Shown: positions 10,704 through 18,364 of the stretch, piece by piece
Layout: the number at the start of each line of letters is the position of its first letter
Numbering within the stretch: position 1 is the stretch's first letter
Origin: Prostheceraeus crozeri
Lineage: Eukaryota > Platyhelminthes > Polycladida > Euryleptidae
DNA: 64,000 nucleotides
Assembly: GCA_907163375.1 (NCBI GenBank)
Contig: CAJQUW010007117.1
Coordinates: forward strand, 1-64,000
Direction: 5' to 3'
The notes under the pieces: model-generated
Seen by the model: the letters and a program-made list of their open reading frames with translations, nothing else
Databases searched by the model: none
What the model was told of the DNA's origin: nothing
Translations under genes and position numbers: made by a program

Positions 10704-10785
10704 TCTGTCGCACGATTCGAACGCAGATCCGTCGGCGATGTAAGCTACGGCTTGTACCCCTTGGCTATGCCAGTACACGCTGATC
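10704..10785 (-). promoter_or_regulatory. tRNA-like segment upstream of LINE ORF1
   Basis: On the minus strand: TGGCATAGCCAAGGGGTAC resembles an A box, and CGTTCGAATCGTG matches the B-box core (GTTCGAATC) about 45 nt downstream. Spacing and order fit a tRNA-type RNA polymerase III promoter. It does not fold into an obvious intact tRNA, so it is called tRNA-derived or tRNA-like only. Confidence 0.5.
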
Positions 10786-11535
10786 TATTAGAAATTGATC
10801 AGTCTTGATTTAAGAAACGAGAAAACTTCGTGTCCTCCTATCAATGACGTATCCACGCGCAATCGACCGCACACAAACACAGAGATACAAAGCCGTCAGT
10901 ACACGACAGAATGGCCAAAAGTGATAAGTGATCACACGGGAGAAAGGATTCCGAAAATCCGGACGAAGAACGCCGAAATAAATCCAAAATGACGACGGAT
11001 TGGCACTCAGAAGCACACTAAGAAGAGATTGATATAATTTTCCACGAAGACCGCCTGCAGAAACCCAAGATATTCCACGGAACAAAACAGAGATGCGAGA
11101 GCACAGAAACAGACAACCGCCGCACGCGCTATCATCAAGGTGTCAATATAATCAATCAATCATAAGGTGTCATCAATAATAATAATCTGATTTTATCTGA
11201 ATCCATTCATAGTTCCACTTTCCATCTGACGTTAAATTGTATGGGAACTGGAATGCATTATTCATCGTTATTCCATCATGGGTGCGAGGAGTCAATATCA
11301 TTTCGTCCACATCATTCACATTCTGAATATTGCTATCATAGCAAATGCTGGAAACACCTACTTCCCATTCACCTTCTAGATGTAGTGAGCGATTCAATTC
11401 TACTTCAAAGTCTTATGGTTTATTATTAGGAAATTTATTCATAGAAGCATTACTGGGTAATTAAATTAGAAACGAATCTCCATTTTCACTTTCCATACTA
11501 ATCACATTGGAAACATATATTAGCATACTTTTGCA

Positions 11536-12300
11536 TTAACTCTTCATTCGGAAATGGAGTGTGATACTTGTCACAGCATCTTTATGAAAAGGAATCAACG
11601 CACCAGCATCGTCATAAATTGCAATATCAATTTGTGGGATGTAGTTTGATTTCAACTTTGTATAATGCACTTTTTTGAAAGTATGCTCAGATAAAATACT
11701 GCAGCTTTTTGGCTGGTATGGTATCATTGCTAGCAATGGAGCTTCAACATCTCCCACACGTACATCTTCACCAATATTGGAATATATCTGAAAATAGTTA
11801 ATACGACGCGATAGCGACATGTCTGCGCTAGCTTTGGTTAAAGTACCTTTTTTAAAGATATTTTGATCAAAACCCAAAATGTCCATTAGAGTTTTATCCA
11901 TAATTAGTTCAATACCTTTTCCACTTACAGTGAGAGACAAAGCACCTTCTTTTTCAGAAAATGAAATATGTTGCTCATTAATCACTTCATTTAAATAATC
12001 TACAACCAATTTAACTGAAGTAGTAATGCGAGGCATCAACACTCTTGTTTCATGTAAGATACCACCTAAAGGCTCTATACGCTTTCTGCATAAAGATACG
12101 GTCCATTCTGTATCAAATTGATTTGACCTTTCACATGGCAAATGTTGCATATCAAATTTTCCATGAACAGCCGCAGAACGATGACGTAAGAACTGATGAA
12201 AATCTTTTGAACAAACTAATACTAGATCATCATCATTTAATTTACTTATTGCAATATGATTAGATGATTTGATATAAGTCAATGTTGCCACTTGTTTACA
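11536..12300 (-). CDS. Polinton capsid-associated protein (VTLHFR type)
   Basis: The open frame of about 250 codons ends LIPFHKDAVTSITLHFR. It contains LMDKTLMDILGF-like and VGDVEAPLLAMIPYQ, followed by YIPQIDIAIYDDAGALIPF. This series (YSNIGEDVRVGDVxxPLL...P, then I-x-I-x-D-D-x-G-x-x-I/V-P-F, then V/I-T-L-H-F-R) is characteristic of a protein in many animal Maverick elements, from memory of the family. It is probably a virion component (penton/minor capsid candidate). There is no clear ATG: the frame opens after a TGA at about 12,335 and may continue from the gene at 12,320-12,967 through a frameshift. One of the few open core genes here. Confidence 0.65.
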   Translation of the reverse strand, partial: CKQVATLTYIKSSNHIAISKLNDDDLVLVCSKDFHQFLRHRSAAVHGKFDMQHLPCERSNQFDTEWTVSLCRKRIEPLGGILHETRVLMPRITTSVKLVVDYLNEVINEQHISFSEKEGALSLTVSGKGIELIMDKTLMDILGFDQNIFKKGTLTKASADMSLSRRINYFQIYSNIGEDVRVGDVEAPLLAMIPYQPKSCSILSEHTFKKVHYTKLKSNYIPQIDIAIYDDAGALIPFHKDAVTSITLHFRMKS

Positions 12301-12319
12301 ATCAACTCGAAGGAGATAA

Positions 12320-12967
12320 TTAAATTTTCTTCAATAATTTTTTAGGAGTCATGTTTGTCTTTCTTGGCTTAATCACAATCCTCTTCACCAACGTCTTCTC
12401 ATTTCTTGGAATAAGATCTACATAATAAGCTTCCTCTCGATATATTAACTCTTTATGACCACTTGGGTGGTAATTAGCGTTATAATTATCGTAGCTTGTT
12501 AAGGCGCTAGCGAGGCAACCTAAATCATTTCTTAAACTTGGACTTAAACCAACAATCCAATCTTTCTCAACTACATGATGTACATAATTATGATCATCAT
12601 TGTGCGGAGTAAATTGGACAATATGTTTACACGCTTTATTCAGGAAATCATAAACGAATTTCTGGCGTGATAGAAGATCTTTCTTCGGCCATTATGAGAT
12701 GTATACTCGGCAGCTTTTTTTACATTGGTAAGCAGCTGTGCGTCTCATATTAATAGTCATCACCTCATGATCAAAAGTATAGACACAGTTGCTATGAGCA
12801 AGTTGAGTGACACCCACTTCCCACTTTCCATTTAGCTGTTGTGTATGATCAATGGGAGTAGAAAAGAGTGCGGCTCGATTATTTGTTGCTAAATTGCTAA
12901 GCAAAAATGGTAAAATGACATTTTGATATTCTGGTGATCCATATATTACCAATTTGCATAACATCAT
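12320..12967 (-). pseudogene. Second WEVG-type Polinton protein, frameshifted
   Basis: Starts ATGATG at 12,967. The N-terminal part has LLSNLATNNRAALFSTPI and LNGKWEVGVTQLAHSN, the same LxGxWEVG signature as the gene split by the LINE, so the two are distant paralogues. After about residue 80 the frame changes near 12,700. The downstream frame runs FVYDFLNKACKHIVQFTPHN ... WIVGLSPSLRNDLGCL ... and ends with a Lys-rich tail at 12,320-12,322. This second segment has no early ATG but is clearly coding-like. It may once have continued into the VTLHFR gene just downstream. Confidence 0.6.
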
Positions 12968-13322
12968 GAAGACTTGGATTTTGGATTCTCAACAATACAT
13001 CAAAGTTGATCGCAATGGAAACATTCATTTCAAAAATTCTCATGGAAATACATCGAGAGGTATTACATTAACATGGCGACAATTTTTAAATCTTAATGAC
13101 ATCATGAGGGATTTGGAATATTTTGAAACGCTAAAATTCATCTCTTTGGGTAATCAAGTTTGGCTTCAACATTACAGAAATGAAATTCAAATCTGTCACT
13201 CTGATTCCTCAATCTATTTTTCATTTCGCAAATACAATTGGGAAAAATATAAAAGATGGATACCTCGCTCCATTATGTCATTTATTCCACGAGAGTTCAT
13301 CGCCTTGCTATGCAAATCTTAA
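12966..13322 (+). CDS. Small plus-strand protein, copy 1 (possible PC4-like)
   Basis: ORF of 118 codons from ATG 12,966 (MKTWILDSQQYIKVD). The first half, with an aromatic/basic strand pattern then SRGITLTWRQFLNLNDIMRD, resembles the PC4/p15 single-strand DNA-binding fold (K/R-G-I-x-L-x-x-x-Q/E-[FW]-x-x-L). The second half repeats a strand-rich pattern (FISLGNQVWLQHYRNEIQI; FSFRKYNWEKYKRW). A diverged duplicate follows at 13,359. Its start codon overlaps by two bases the start codon of the minus-strand gene at 12,967. The PC4 link is inferred from pattern only. Confidence 0.5.
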   Translation: MKTWILDSQQYIKVDRNGNIHFKNSHGNTSRGITLTWRQFLNLNDIMRDLEYFETLKFISLGNQVWLQHYRNEIQICHSDSSIYFSFRKYNWEKYKRWIPRSIMSFIPREFIALLCKS

Positions 13323-13358
13323 TCAGACACCACCTTCAACACAATGTTACGCTCCATC

Positions 13359-14012
13359 ATGAACAGTTGGAAATTAGATTCCCTACAACATGTTGAGATT
13401 GATTATGATCAAAACGTTTATTTCAACGACTATACTGGAAATATGAGAAGAGAATTTGCTTTATCATATCGACATTTTTAATGTCCAAATCATATCATGA
13501 AGGACTTGAAATACTTCTATATGAAAAGACGTTCACGCATAGGAAATCGCATATAGTTGCGACTAAAAAAGCAACGAATACAAATCTATCATTCCCAACT
13601 TTCTGTCTGCTTCACATTTCATCAAGGTAGTTGGGAAAAGTCTAAAAGGAAGATACATCGCTCTATTTACTCATTTTTTCATCATGAGACGTTATTGTTA
13701 CACCATCGTCAACATTCTCCGCCGCATCAGACTCTATACCAAAATCGATCTCGCAACATTACATCAACAAATTCCAAACAGCAAGTATTATCCGGGTCGA
13801 CCGCAAATGTTAGTGGTGAAGATGAGCAATTTACCGAACCTTCAACTCTTTCCAAATGGGACGGTACAAATTCTCGGCGCCCTTTCTCATTCATCGATGC
13901 GGTTAATGCGCTTAGAACTGCAGAAGCTACTACGTGGGATATGGAAGAGGGAGAGGTGTGTGATGTCGAATCTGACTGTGAACAATATGGTGATCTCTAC
14001 TCAATTGAGTGA
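13359..14012 (+). pseudogene. Small plus-strand protein, copy 2, with C-terminal extension
   Basis: Diverged tandem duplicate of the gene at 12,966: MNSWKLDSLQHVEIDYDQ aligns with MKTWILDSQQYIKVDRNG, and SVCFTFHQGSWEKSKRKIHR with the copy-1 C-terminus. The same frame is interrupted by TAA 13,479 and TAG 13,554, then stays open to 14,012. The extension is Ser/Thr-rich and ends in the acidic tail WDMEEGEVCDVESDCEQYGD. This last third overlaps the TBP-like ORF in another frame for about 330 nt. It is either a real overlapping gene or fortuitous openness. Confidence 0.45.
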
Positions 14013-14229
14013 AAATGCATCGTTTTCGAAGATTCATAGCAGCAGCTACAATTTGTGTTATGAACCAGAAATTTTTCCTGCAGCTCTCATTAATTGTTGG
14101 AATCATGTACATATTGCAATCTTTCACAACAGTAAAGTTATCATTACTGGACTGAAGTCAGAAGTGCAAGCAGATACAATCCTAGACCGCTTAATCGAAT
14201 ATGTACATACCCAGCGGATTGTGAAATAA
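13684..14229 (+). CDS. TATA-binding-protein-like protein
   Basis: Intact ORF of 181 codons, about the size of the TBP core domain. Two repeats are visible. Repeat 1: YTIVNIL, then IDLATLHQQIPNSKYYPGRP-QMLVVKM, then LQLFPNGTVQILGALS. Repeat 2: SNLTVNNMVISTQL, then YEPEIFPAALINCW, HIAIFHNSKVIITGLKS and a final helix DTILDRLIEYV. These follow the TBP plan of N-[IM]-V, [EK]-Y-x-P-x-[RL]-F-P, then F-x-[NS]-G/K-[VK]-[VQ]-x-T/L-G-A/L-K/L-S. The second-repeat YEPE[IL]FPxLI signature is especially close. Role inferred: recognises TATA boxes of the element's own genes. Closest context is a Maverick-like element; it could be a captured host TBP paralogue. Confidence 0.7.
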   Translation: MRRYCYTIVNILRRIRLYTKIDLATLHQQIPNSKYYPGRPQMLVVKMSNLPNLQLFPNGTVQILGALSHSSMRLMRLELQKLLRGIWKRERCVMSNLTVNNMVISTQLSENASFSKIHSSSYNLCYEPEIFPAALINCWNHVHIAIFHNSKVIITGLKSEVQADTILDRLIEYVHTQRIVK

Positions 14230-14259
14230 AAACAGTTTTTGTTCTAATATCATGATGTT

Positions 14260-14721
14260 TTATTTCAAATCATTATAGAACTTACAAATCATTTTTTCAT
14301 TAGAAGATGGGTTACATGAAAACTTTTGAATAACAGATTTAAATCGACGTACATGCAAACGTTTTAAAATGAAGTGTAATACGAAAGCACCAAAAGATGA
14401 TGAAAGTAGATGTTGTAGTATGCGTTCATTTCGTTGATATTGACGAGTATGTTTTCTCAACCACTGCTGTGTTGGTATATTTGGAGGTTGAGCAAGAGAG
14501 TCAAATAGTTCACCGCGTCTGTCTTTTCCAATAAAGATAGCTTTCCAATGTTCACCTTCTAAATTCTTTGACTGAGTTTTCAATACAATAAAGATGGGAT
14601 ACTGTTTTACTGTAGTTGGTAGGTTATCTAGCGAATAGACATTATCAAAAGCTTTCAACGTAGCTTTATCTACATTACGCTGTACTTTAGCTTTAATATC
14701 GTCAGCATTCAACCAAATCAT
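14260..14721 (-). pseudogene. Polinton adenovirus-type cysteine protease, active-site Cys lost
   Basis: Family role: processing of virion proteins. The ORF is open for 153 codons. The catalytic His sits in GEHWKAIF (about residue 58), followed by GELFDSLAQPP as expected for the family. The position of the nucleophilic Cys, normally S-S-x-C-G-x-[YF] after a Leu-Gln pair, reads LQHLLSSSFGAFVLHF, with Phe (TTT) in place of Cys (TGT/TGC). The gene's ATG overlaps the capsid gene stop by one base (TAATG on the minus strand), a sign of tight gene packing. The protein would not be catalytically active. Confidence 0.8.
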
Positions 14722-15984
14722 TAACGATTATAGTGAAGAATCACGTCACGATACTTAGTTATTTCAATATTTGAATCAAAAACTGCATAAATCAATACAT
14801 TGATCGTCGCAGCTAGCGTTGTTTTAAACTCCAGATCCAAGCGAATGTTATGAGGAACGTTAGCTTGACGATAAGGTGCACTAATATCACTGTCAGCAGT
14901 CAAATGCATAAATAGTATAGCCATTCTTAAACTCCATCATTGTAAGCCCGTTGGTGTCGTCTGTGTTGTAAAAGCCAAAGACATTCATGTAGTCAACATA
15001 GCTGCGCAAAAATTGATAAGAGGAGAAGTCTGGTCTATATGGCGGTCCAGGATGACTGACACCATTCACACGTAAAGCAATTTCGCTCAAACTGTTGTGT
15101 TTGAAGTTGAAGGGATTCTTCTTGATATTGCCATTGAATGCATCAATTTTAACAATTTTCTACCATTAGGAGTTTTGGTGCTTCTGATGGAAATAAACCA
15201 TCTTTCATAAAACTCTTTTAATAGTAAATGTGAGAAGCTTTGTATGTTGAATGGGATAAATAGCATTGCTACGGTTAACACCCTCAGCATGTCATCTAAT
15301 TACACTTGGATTAGCTACCACTCGACGAATGTATAGCGTAATATCTTCCACATGGATTTTATAATTGACAACTTTAGCATATGCATTCAAAAAAAATCCA
15401 GGCTTCTTCAATGTAAGTTTGACTCGCATGCTGGTATTCCAGAGTAAAAACTTTGACTGTCTGAAGAAGTCAAGATTTAGTGGACCATACAGCTGACATA
15501 CTTCACTATCTTTAATCAAAGCAGATCGCTTTACAAAACAAGTGTTTTTCTCACTATCAAATTGTGTTGCTTCATCTCTATACCATCCCATTGCTTCCAT
15601 ATGACTCTTTTGTGCTGACGGATGAAACTGTGATAGGGCATTGAAATATGCTTTATAGGGATAATCGCTATGTCCACCTTCTACCTGTTGCTCTCCAATA
15701 GTTAGAGAAACATCACGAAATAGTGTTGCCAGCGGTAAATTGTTCAGACCAACTTTATGTGCATCATCGATATTAGTACCATCTGCTTGCTGAATTCTGA
15801 ACCGCACATCAACCATCGCATAACTTAAATCAATGTAGTCATCACTAGCACCAGGAATGAGAAATTCAATTGGACCAGTATTCTCAGAAGTTCGAGGATT
15901 ATAATCTACAATACTTGAACTAAGAATATCTGTCTGTATCGCTTGTTGATCAAACAAACAAAAATTTGAAGTTTTACACTCCAT
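14721..15984 (-). pseudogene. Polinton double-jelly-roll major capsid protein, frameshifted
   Basis: N-terminal half is open (15,292-15,984): CLFDQQAIQTDILSSSIVDY, then GPIEFLIPGASDDYIDLSYA, VGLNNLPLATLFRDVSLTIG and YPYKAYFNALSQF. These are hallmark blocks of Polinton MCP. After a stop at 15,292 the remaining coding sequence is spread over other frames: KNPFNFKHN-type region (about 15,100), SEIALRVNGVSHPGPPYRPD, SYVDYMNVFGFYNTDDTNG, GYTIYAFDC, and a C-terminal block LDLEFKTTLAATINVLIYAV ending at 14,721. At least three frame changes or stops are present. Full length would be about 420 codons, normal for the family. The start lies 2 nt after the stop of the upstream basic protein. Confidence 0.9.
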
Positions 15985-15986
15985 GA

Positions 15987-16421
15987 TTAGAAGTTATGAC
16001 AGCGTCGTCGTTTAGCACGCGATGAAGGATTAGAGCGCGCACGGTGTTTGCGTGAATGCCTTTTCTTAGATTTGCATGAAGTTGGCCTCTTACCAGCTCC
16101 GCGCTGTTTTCTTTTTCTTCTAACATTCATTCGTTCAGGTGCTTTATTTCGTTGTGTAGCATTAAAAGTTGGTTCTACTGTTCTTAAACCGCGTTCCTTC
16201 CCATGATTTAGTTAACTACTCTTTATATTTTTTCCAGTGGCAATATCATTGACAACATCACCAGCAAAGCCAACAGCATTACTTAAAGCAGATCGTTTTA
16301 AAGTTTTTCCGACAGTAGATAAAAGAGGAGATACAACAGATTTCAGCGCGCCAAATATACTACTTCCACGTTGACGGTCCGCGCCACTTACATAGGAGGG
16401 CCGTGAAGCAGTCGGATTCAT
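15987..16421 (-). pseudogene. Polinton small basic virion-type protein (PX/core-like)
   Basis: Begins MNPTASRPSYVSGADRQRGS, then an amphipathic stretch ALKSVVSPLLSTVGKTLKRS and NAVGFAGDVVNDIATGKNIK, a pattern shared by small Polinton virion proteins. A TAA at 16,212-16,214 stops it after 69 codons, but the same frame continues to 15,987. The continuation is extremely basic (MNVRRKRKQRGAGKRP; KKRHSRKHRARSNPSSRAK), like a DNA-condensing core protein. Either one protein lost its middle to a nonsense mutation, or a second small gene starts at an internal ATG. Located between integrase and capsid genes. Confidence 0.65.
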
Positions 16422-16461
16422 TACTTAAATCTTGAACTCGCAAGTTATAGTTTTGCATAAA

Positions 16462-17495
16462 TCACTTGCGATCACTTTGATGAAAAATATCTGCACGACG
16501 CATCCAAGAGTTCATACTTGAAGGATAGCCGAAGCATTTAACAAGACACCATTCTTCGCCTTGACGTTTTTTGCAACGGATGATTTTCTCTACCAAATAT
16601 GTTTCACTTTCAGTGACTATCTCAATCTCATCACGGTAAAAGCTGCCATCTATTTCTTCATTATCGTAATCTTTTAACCTGTAAGTTGTGGGAGAGTCTT
16701 TTTTATTGATGTTTGAAACTGTAAAAATTTCTTCTGTCCAATTCGGGAGATAACCTTTGCAAAAACACTCTTCACTTTTGATATGCGAACTTTATCGCCT
16801 ATTTTTACATCACTTTTTGCATTATTACGCTTACGTTGGAATGTTTTACGCACTTCATCTACATTGTCAGCATTCACATCTGCTGGTCTGAGTCTAATAG
16901 AGCGATGTACAGAGTGATTGTAGGCATGGAGTGTATCTTGTAGAACCTTTGTCCAATTTTGTGTCAAGTTGGCAGTAAAATGTCGCCACAAGCGATTTTT
17001 CAATGTGCGTTTAAAACGTTCAACTAATGCAGCCTTATAGGCACTCTTTACACTAAACAACTCAATGTCATATCTCTCAAACAATCTTCCCACATGCTGA
17101 TCACTCTGAATTCTCTTTGGAATGCGACCCTCTTGGAAAATTGACTGAAATGCCTTTGCTACTCCTTTGCCTTCTTTAGTTTTTAATGGTTGAGCCCACG
17201 CATATCGCGAGAAAATATCAATTACTGTCAAAATAAAGTTATTTCCTGAGTTATGTTTTGAAATAGAGGCAACGCCACACAAATCTGCCTGCCACTGTTA
17301 ATCAATGTCATGAGTAATATAATGACGGGTACGGTACTTCTTTTTCGCTTGTTTGTGGAGTGTATAGGTAGCCTGACCCTTTAACCATTGTTTAACTTGT
17401 GACTGTGGAAGATCACTCGCTTTTGACAATTTCCTTATAGATGCAAATCCTGCTGGATGTTTTACATCATAGTATGTTGACTTTAAAAGTTCATG
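16462..17495 (-). pseudogene. Polinton retroviral-type integrase with chromodomain, broken
   Basis: N-terminal region YYDVKHPAGFASIRKL and QVKQWLKGQATYTLHK is followed by an in-frame TAA (17,298-17,300) just before QWQADLCGV. The DDE core shows Asp in LTVIDIFSRYAW, Asp in IQSDQHVGRLF (normally D-x-G-x-E-F; the Gly is shifted and the motif is degraded) and Glu in ALVERFKRTLK. A frameshift near 16,750 moves the end into another frame: NWTEEIF, then the chromodomain EEIDGSFYRDEIEIV ... YLVEKIIRCKKRQGEEWCLV ... GYPSSMNSWM, stop 16,462. No good ATG is seen at the 5' end; the frame opens at about 17,495. Confidence 0.88.
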
Positions 17496-17639
17496 TTATG
17501 ACGACTGACTCTTCATTCTTCTCATGTTTTTGCATTTTTGCCTTTTTACACTTACAACAGCCACACGATTTAGCAGATTTACGTTCATGTTCCCATTCCT
17601 TAGGAGTCTCACTGTAAGAGCTGGCACATCAAGTACATG

Positions 17640-18351
17640 CTACATCAACATATATTTCTTTGGTGAAGATCTTCTACGTCTATCTCTTTCTCTTGTTTGC
17701 CTAGAGGGTGTAGATCTACGTCGTTCTCTTTCTCTTGTTTTCTTAGTAAGTGTGGAAGGAGATGTAGAAGGTGAACTCTTTAACCAATTTCTTGGCATTG
17801 TAACACTCCTCATTTTAGGAACAAAATTAACAGTTGAGGTAGTACTAAGTTCTGAAGTAGAATCAAGTTCTTTCAATGTTTCATTATTCAATGCAAATTT
17901 TGGAACATTATGTTTTTTCAATAGTTGAAGAAAATATGGCCAACCATGTGGGACATAACCTTGTCGACGTTTTCTACGCGTTGCATACTGAATCGTCTTC
18001 ATAGCGCGAAGCGCTAATAATTTTATCATCATCTGTAATGATTTCACCTCTATCATTCACATTGAGATATGGTTCAATGCTGTTGAAAAGAGCTATTGCA
18101 TGTGCACGAGATGCTAAAGGTGTAGCAGTCGATACAGAGTCACGCATCGTATTCTTCAAACTTTTCAATTCTTCAACAGTTTCTGATTGTAATAAAACTG
18201 CGCGATATGGATCTTTAATATGTGCATTTTCCTGATAATTCACTTCTTTCTTATAAATTTGATTTGCTAGAGGTTGCTTTACTTGCTGTAAAGCAGTCAA
18301 TTGCACATATTCATCCTGAGGAATGACAATCATGCGAGAATAGGAGCTCAT
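17640..18351 (-). pseudogene. Polinton Arg-rich protein (MVIP-EY type), frameshifted
   Basis: Starts MSSYSRMIVIPQDEYVQLTA, the M-x-[VL]-[IV]-P-x-x-E-Y-x-x-L start of a conserved Polinton protein of unknown function that usually lies between the ATPase and integrase, as here. The middle has FNSIEPYLNVNDRGEIITDD. A frameshift near 18,005 leads to RRKRRQGYVPHGWPYFLQLL and KKHNVPKFALNNETLKEL, then a Ser/Thr-rich linker and a C-terminal Arg/Glu/Ser repeat (TRERERRRSTPSRQTRERDR). Such tails resemble RS domains and may bind nucleic acid. About 235 codons in all. Spacing to the ATPase stop is 13 nt. Confidence 0.7.
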
Positions 18352-18364
18352 AGTTTGTAGATAA

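Larger units (their letters stand above)
8644..11165 (-). mobile_element. LINE (CR1/L2/Jockey-type) with internal deletion
   Basis: A minus-strand non-LTR retrotransposon inserted in a Polinton gene. From 5' to 3': a GC-richer leader (about 10,690-11,145) with a tRNA-like segment, ORF1 with a coiled coil, and a reverse transcriptase. Its 3' end is a short repeat (TTCTATTCTATTTCTATTTC, minus strand) instead of poly(A), as in the CR1/L2 group. The endonuclease domain expected between ORF1 and RT is missing. Exact ends and target duplication are uncertain. Confidence 0.8.
7435..11496 (-). pseudogene. Polinton capsid-associated protein, split by a LINE
   Basis: The 5' part (11,173-11,496) starts ATG-GAA-AGT and includes LPSNASMNKFPNNKP and LEGEWEVGVSS. 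That motif set (LPSNAS...LxGxWEV) marks a protein found in many invertebrate Mavericks; its exact virion role is not settled, and penton or minor capsid is possible. The 3' part resumes at about 8643 with YDPFGDE and runs through VYEFTIYHWSGRQF, DEWWVDIYGD and HHISFSIENQRV to about 7770, then shifts frame and ends at 7435. The inserted DNA is the LINE at about 8644-11,165. In-frame stops occur at 11,461-11,463 and just before DFEVEL (about 11,416). Total coding length would be about 480 codons. Confidence 0.7.

Noticed and set aside
17524..17928. Plus-strand frame of 134 codons opposite the Arg-rich protein
   Set aside because: Leu/Ser-rich complement of the RERERRRS repeat; the minus strand has conserved N- and C-terminal blocks.
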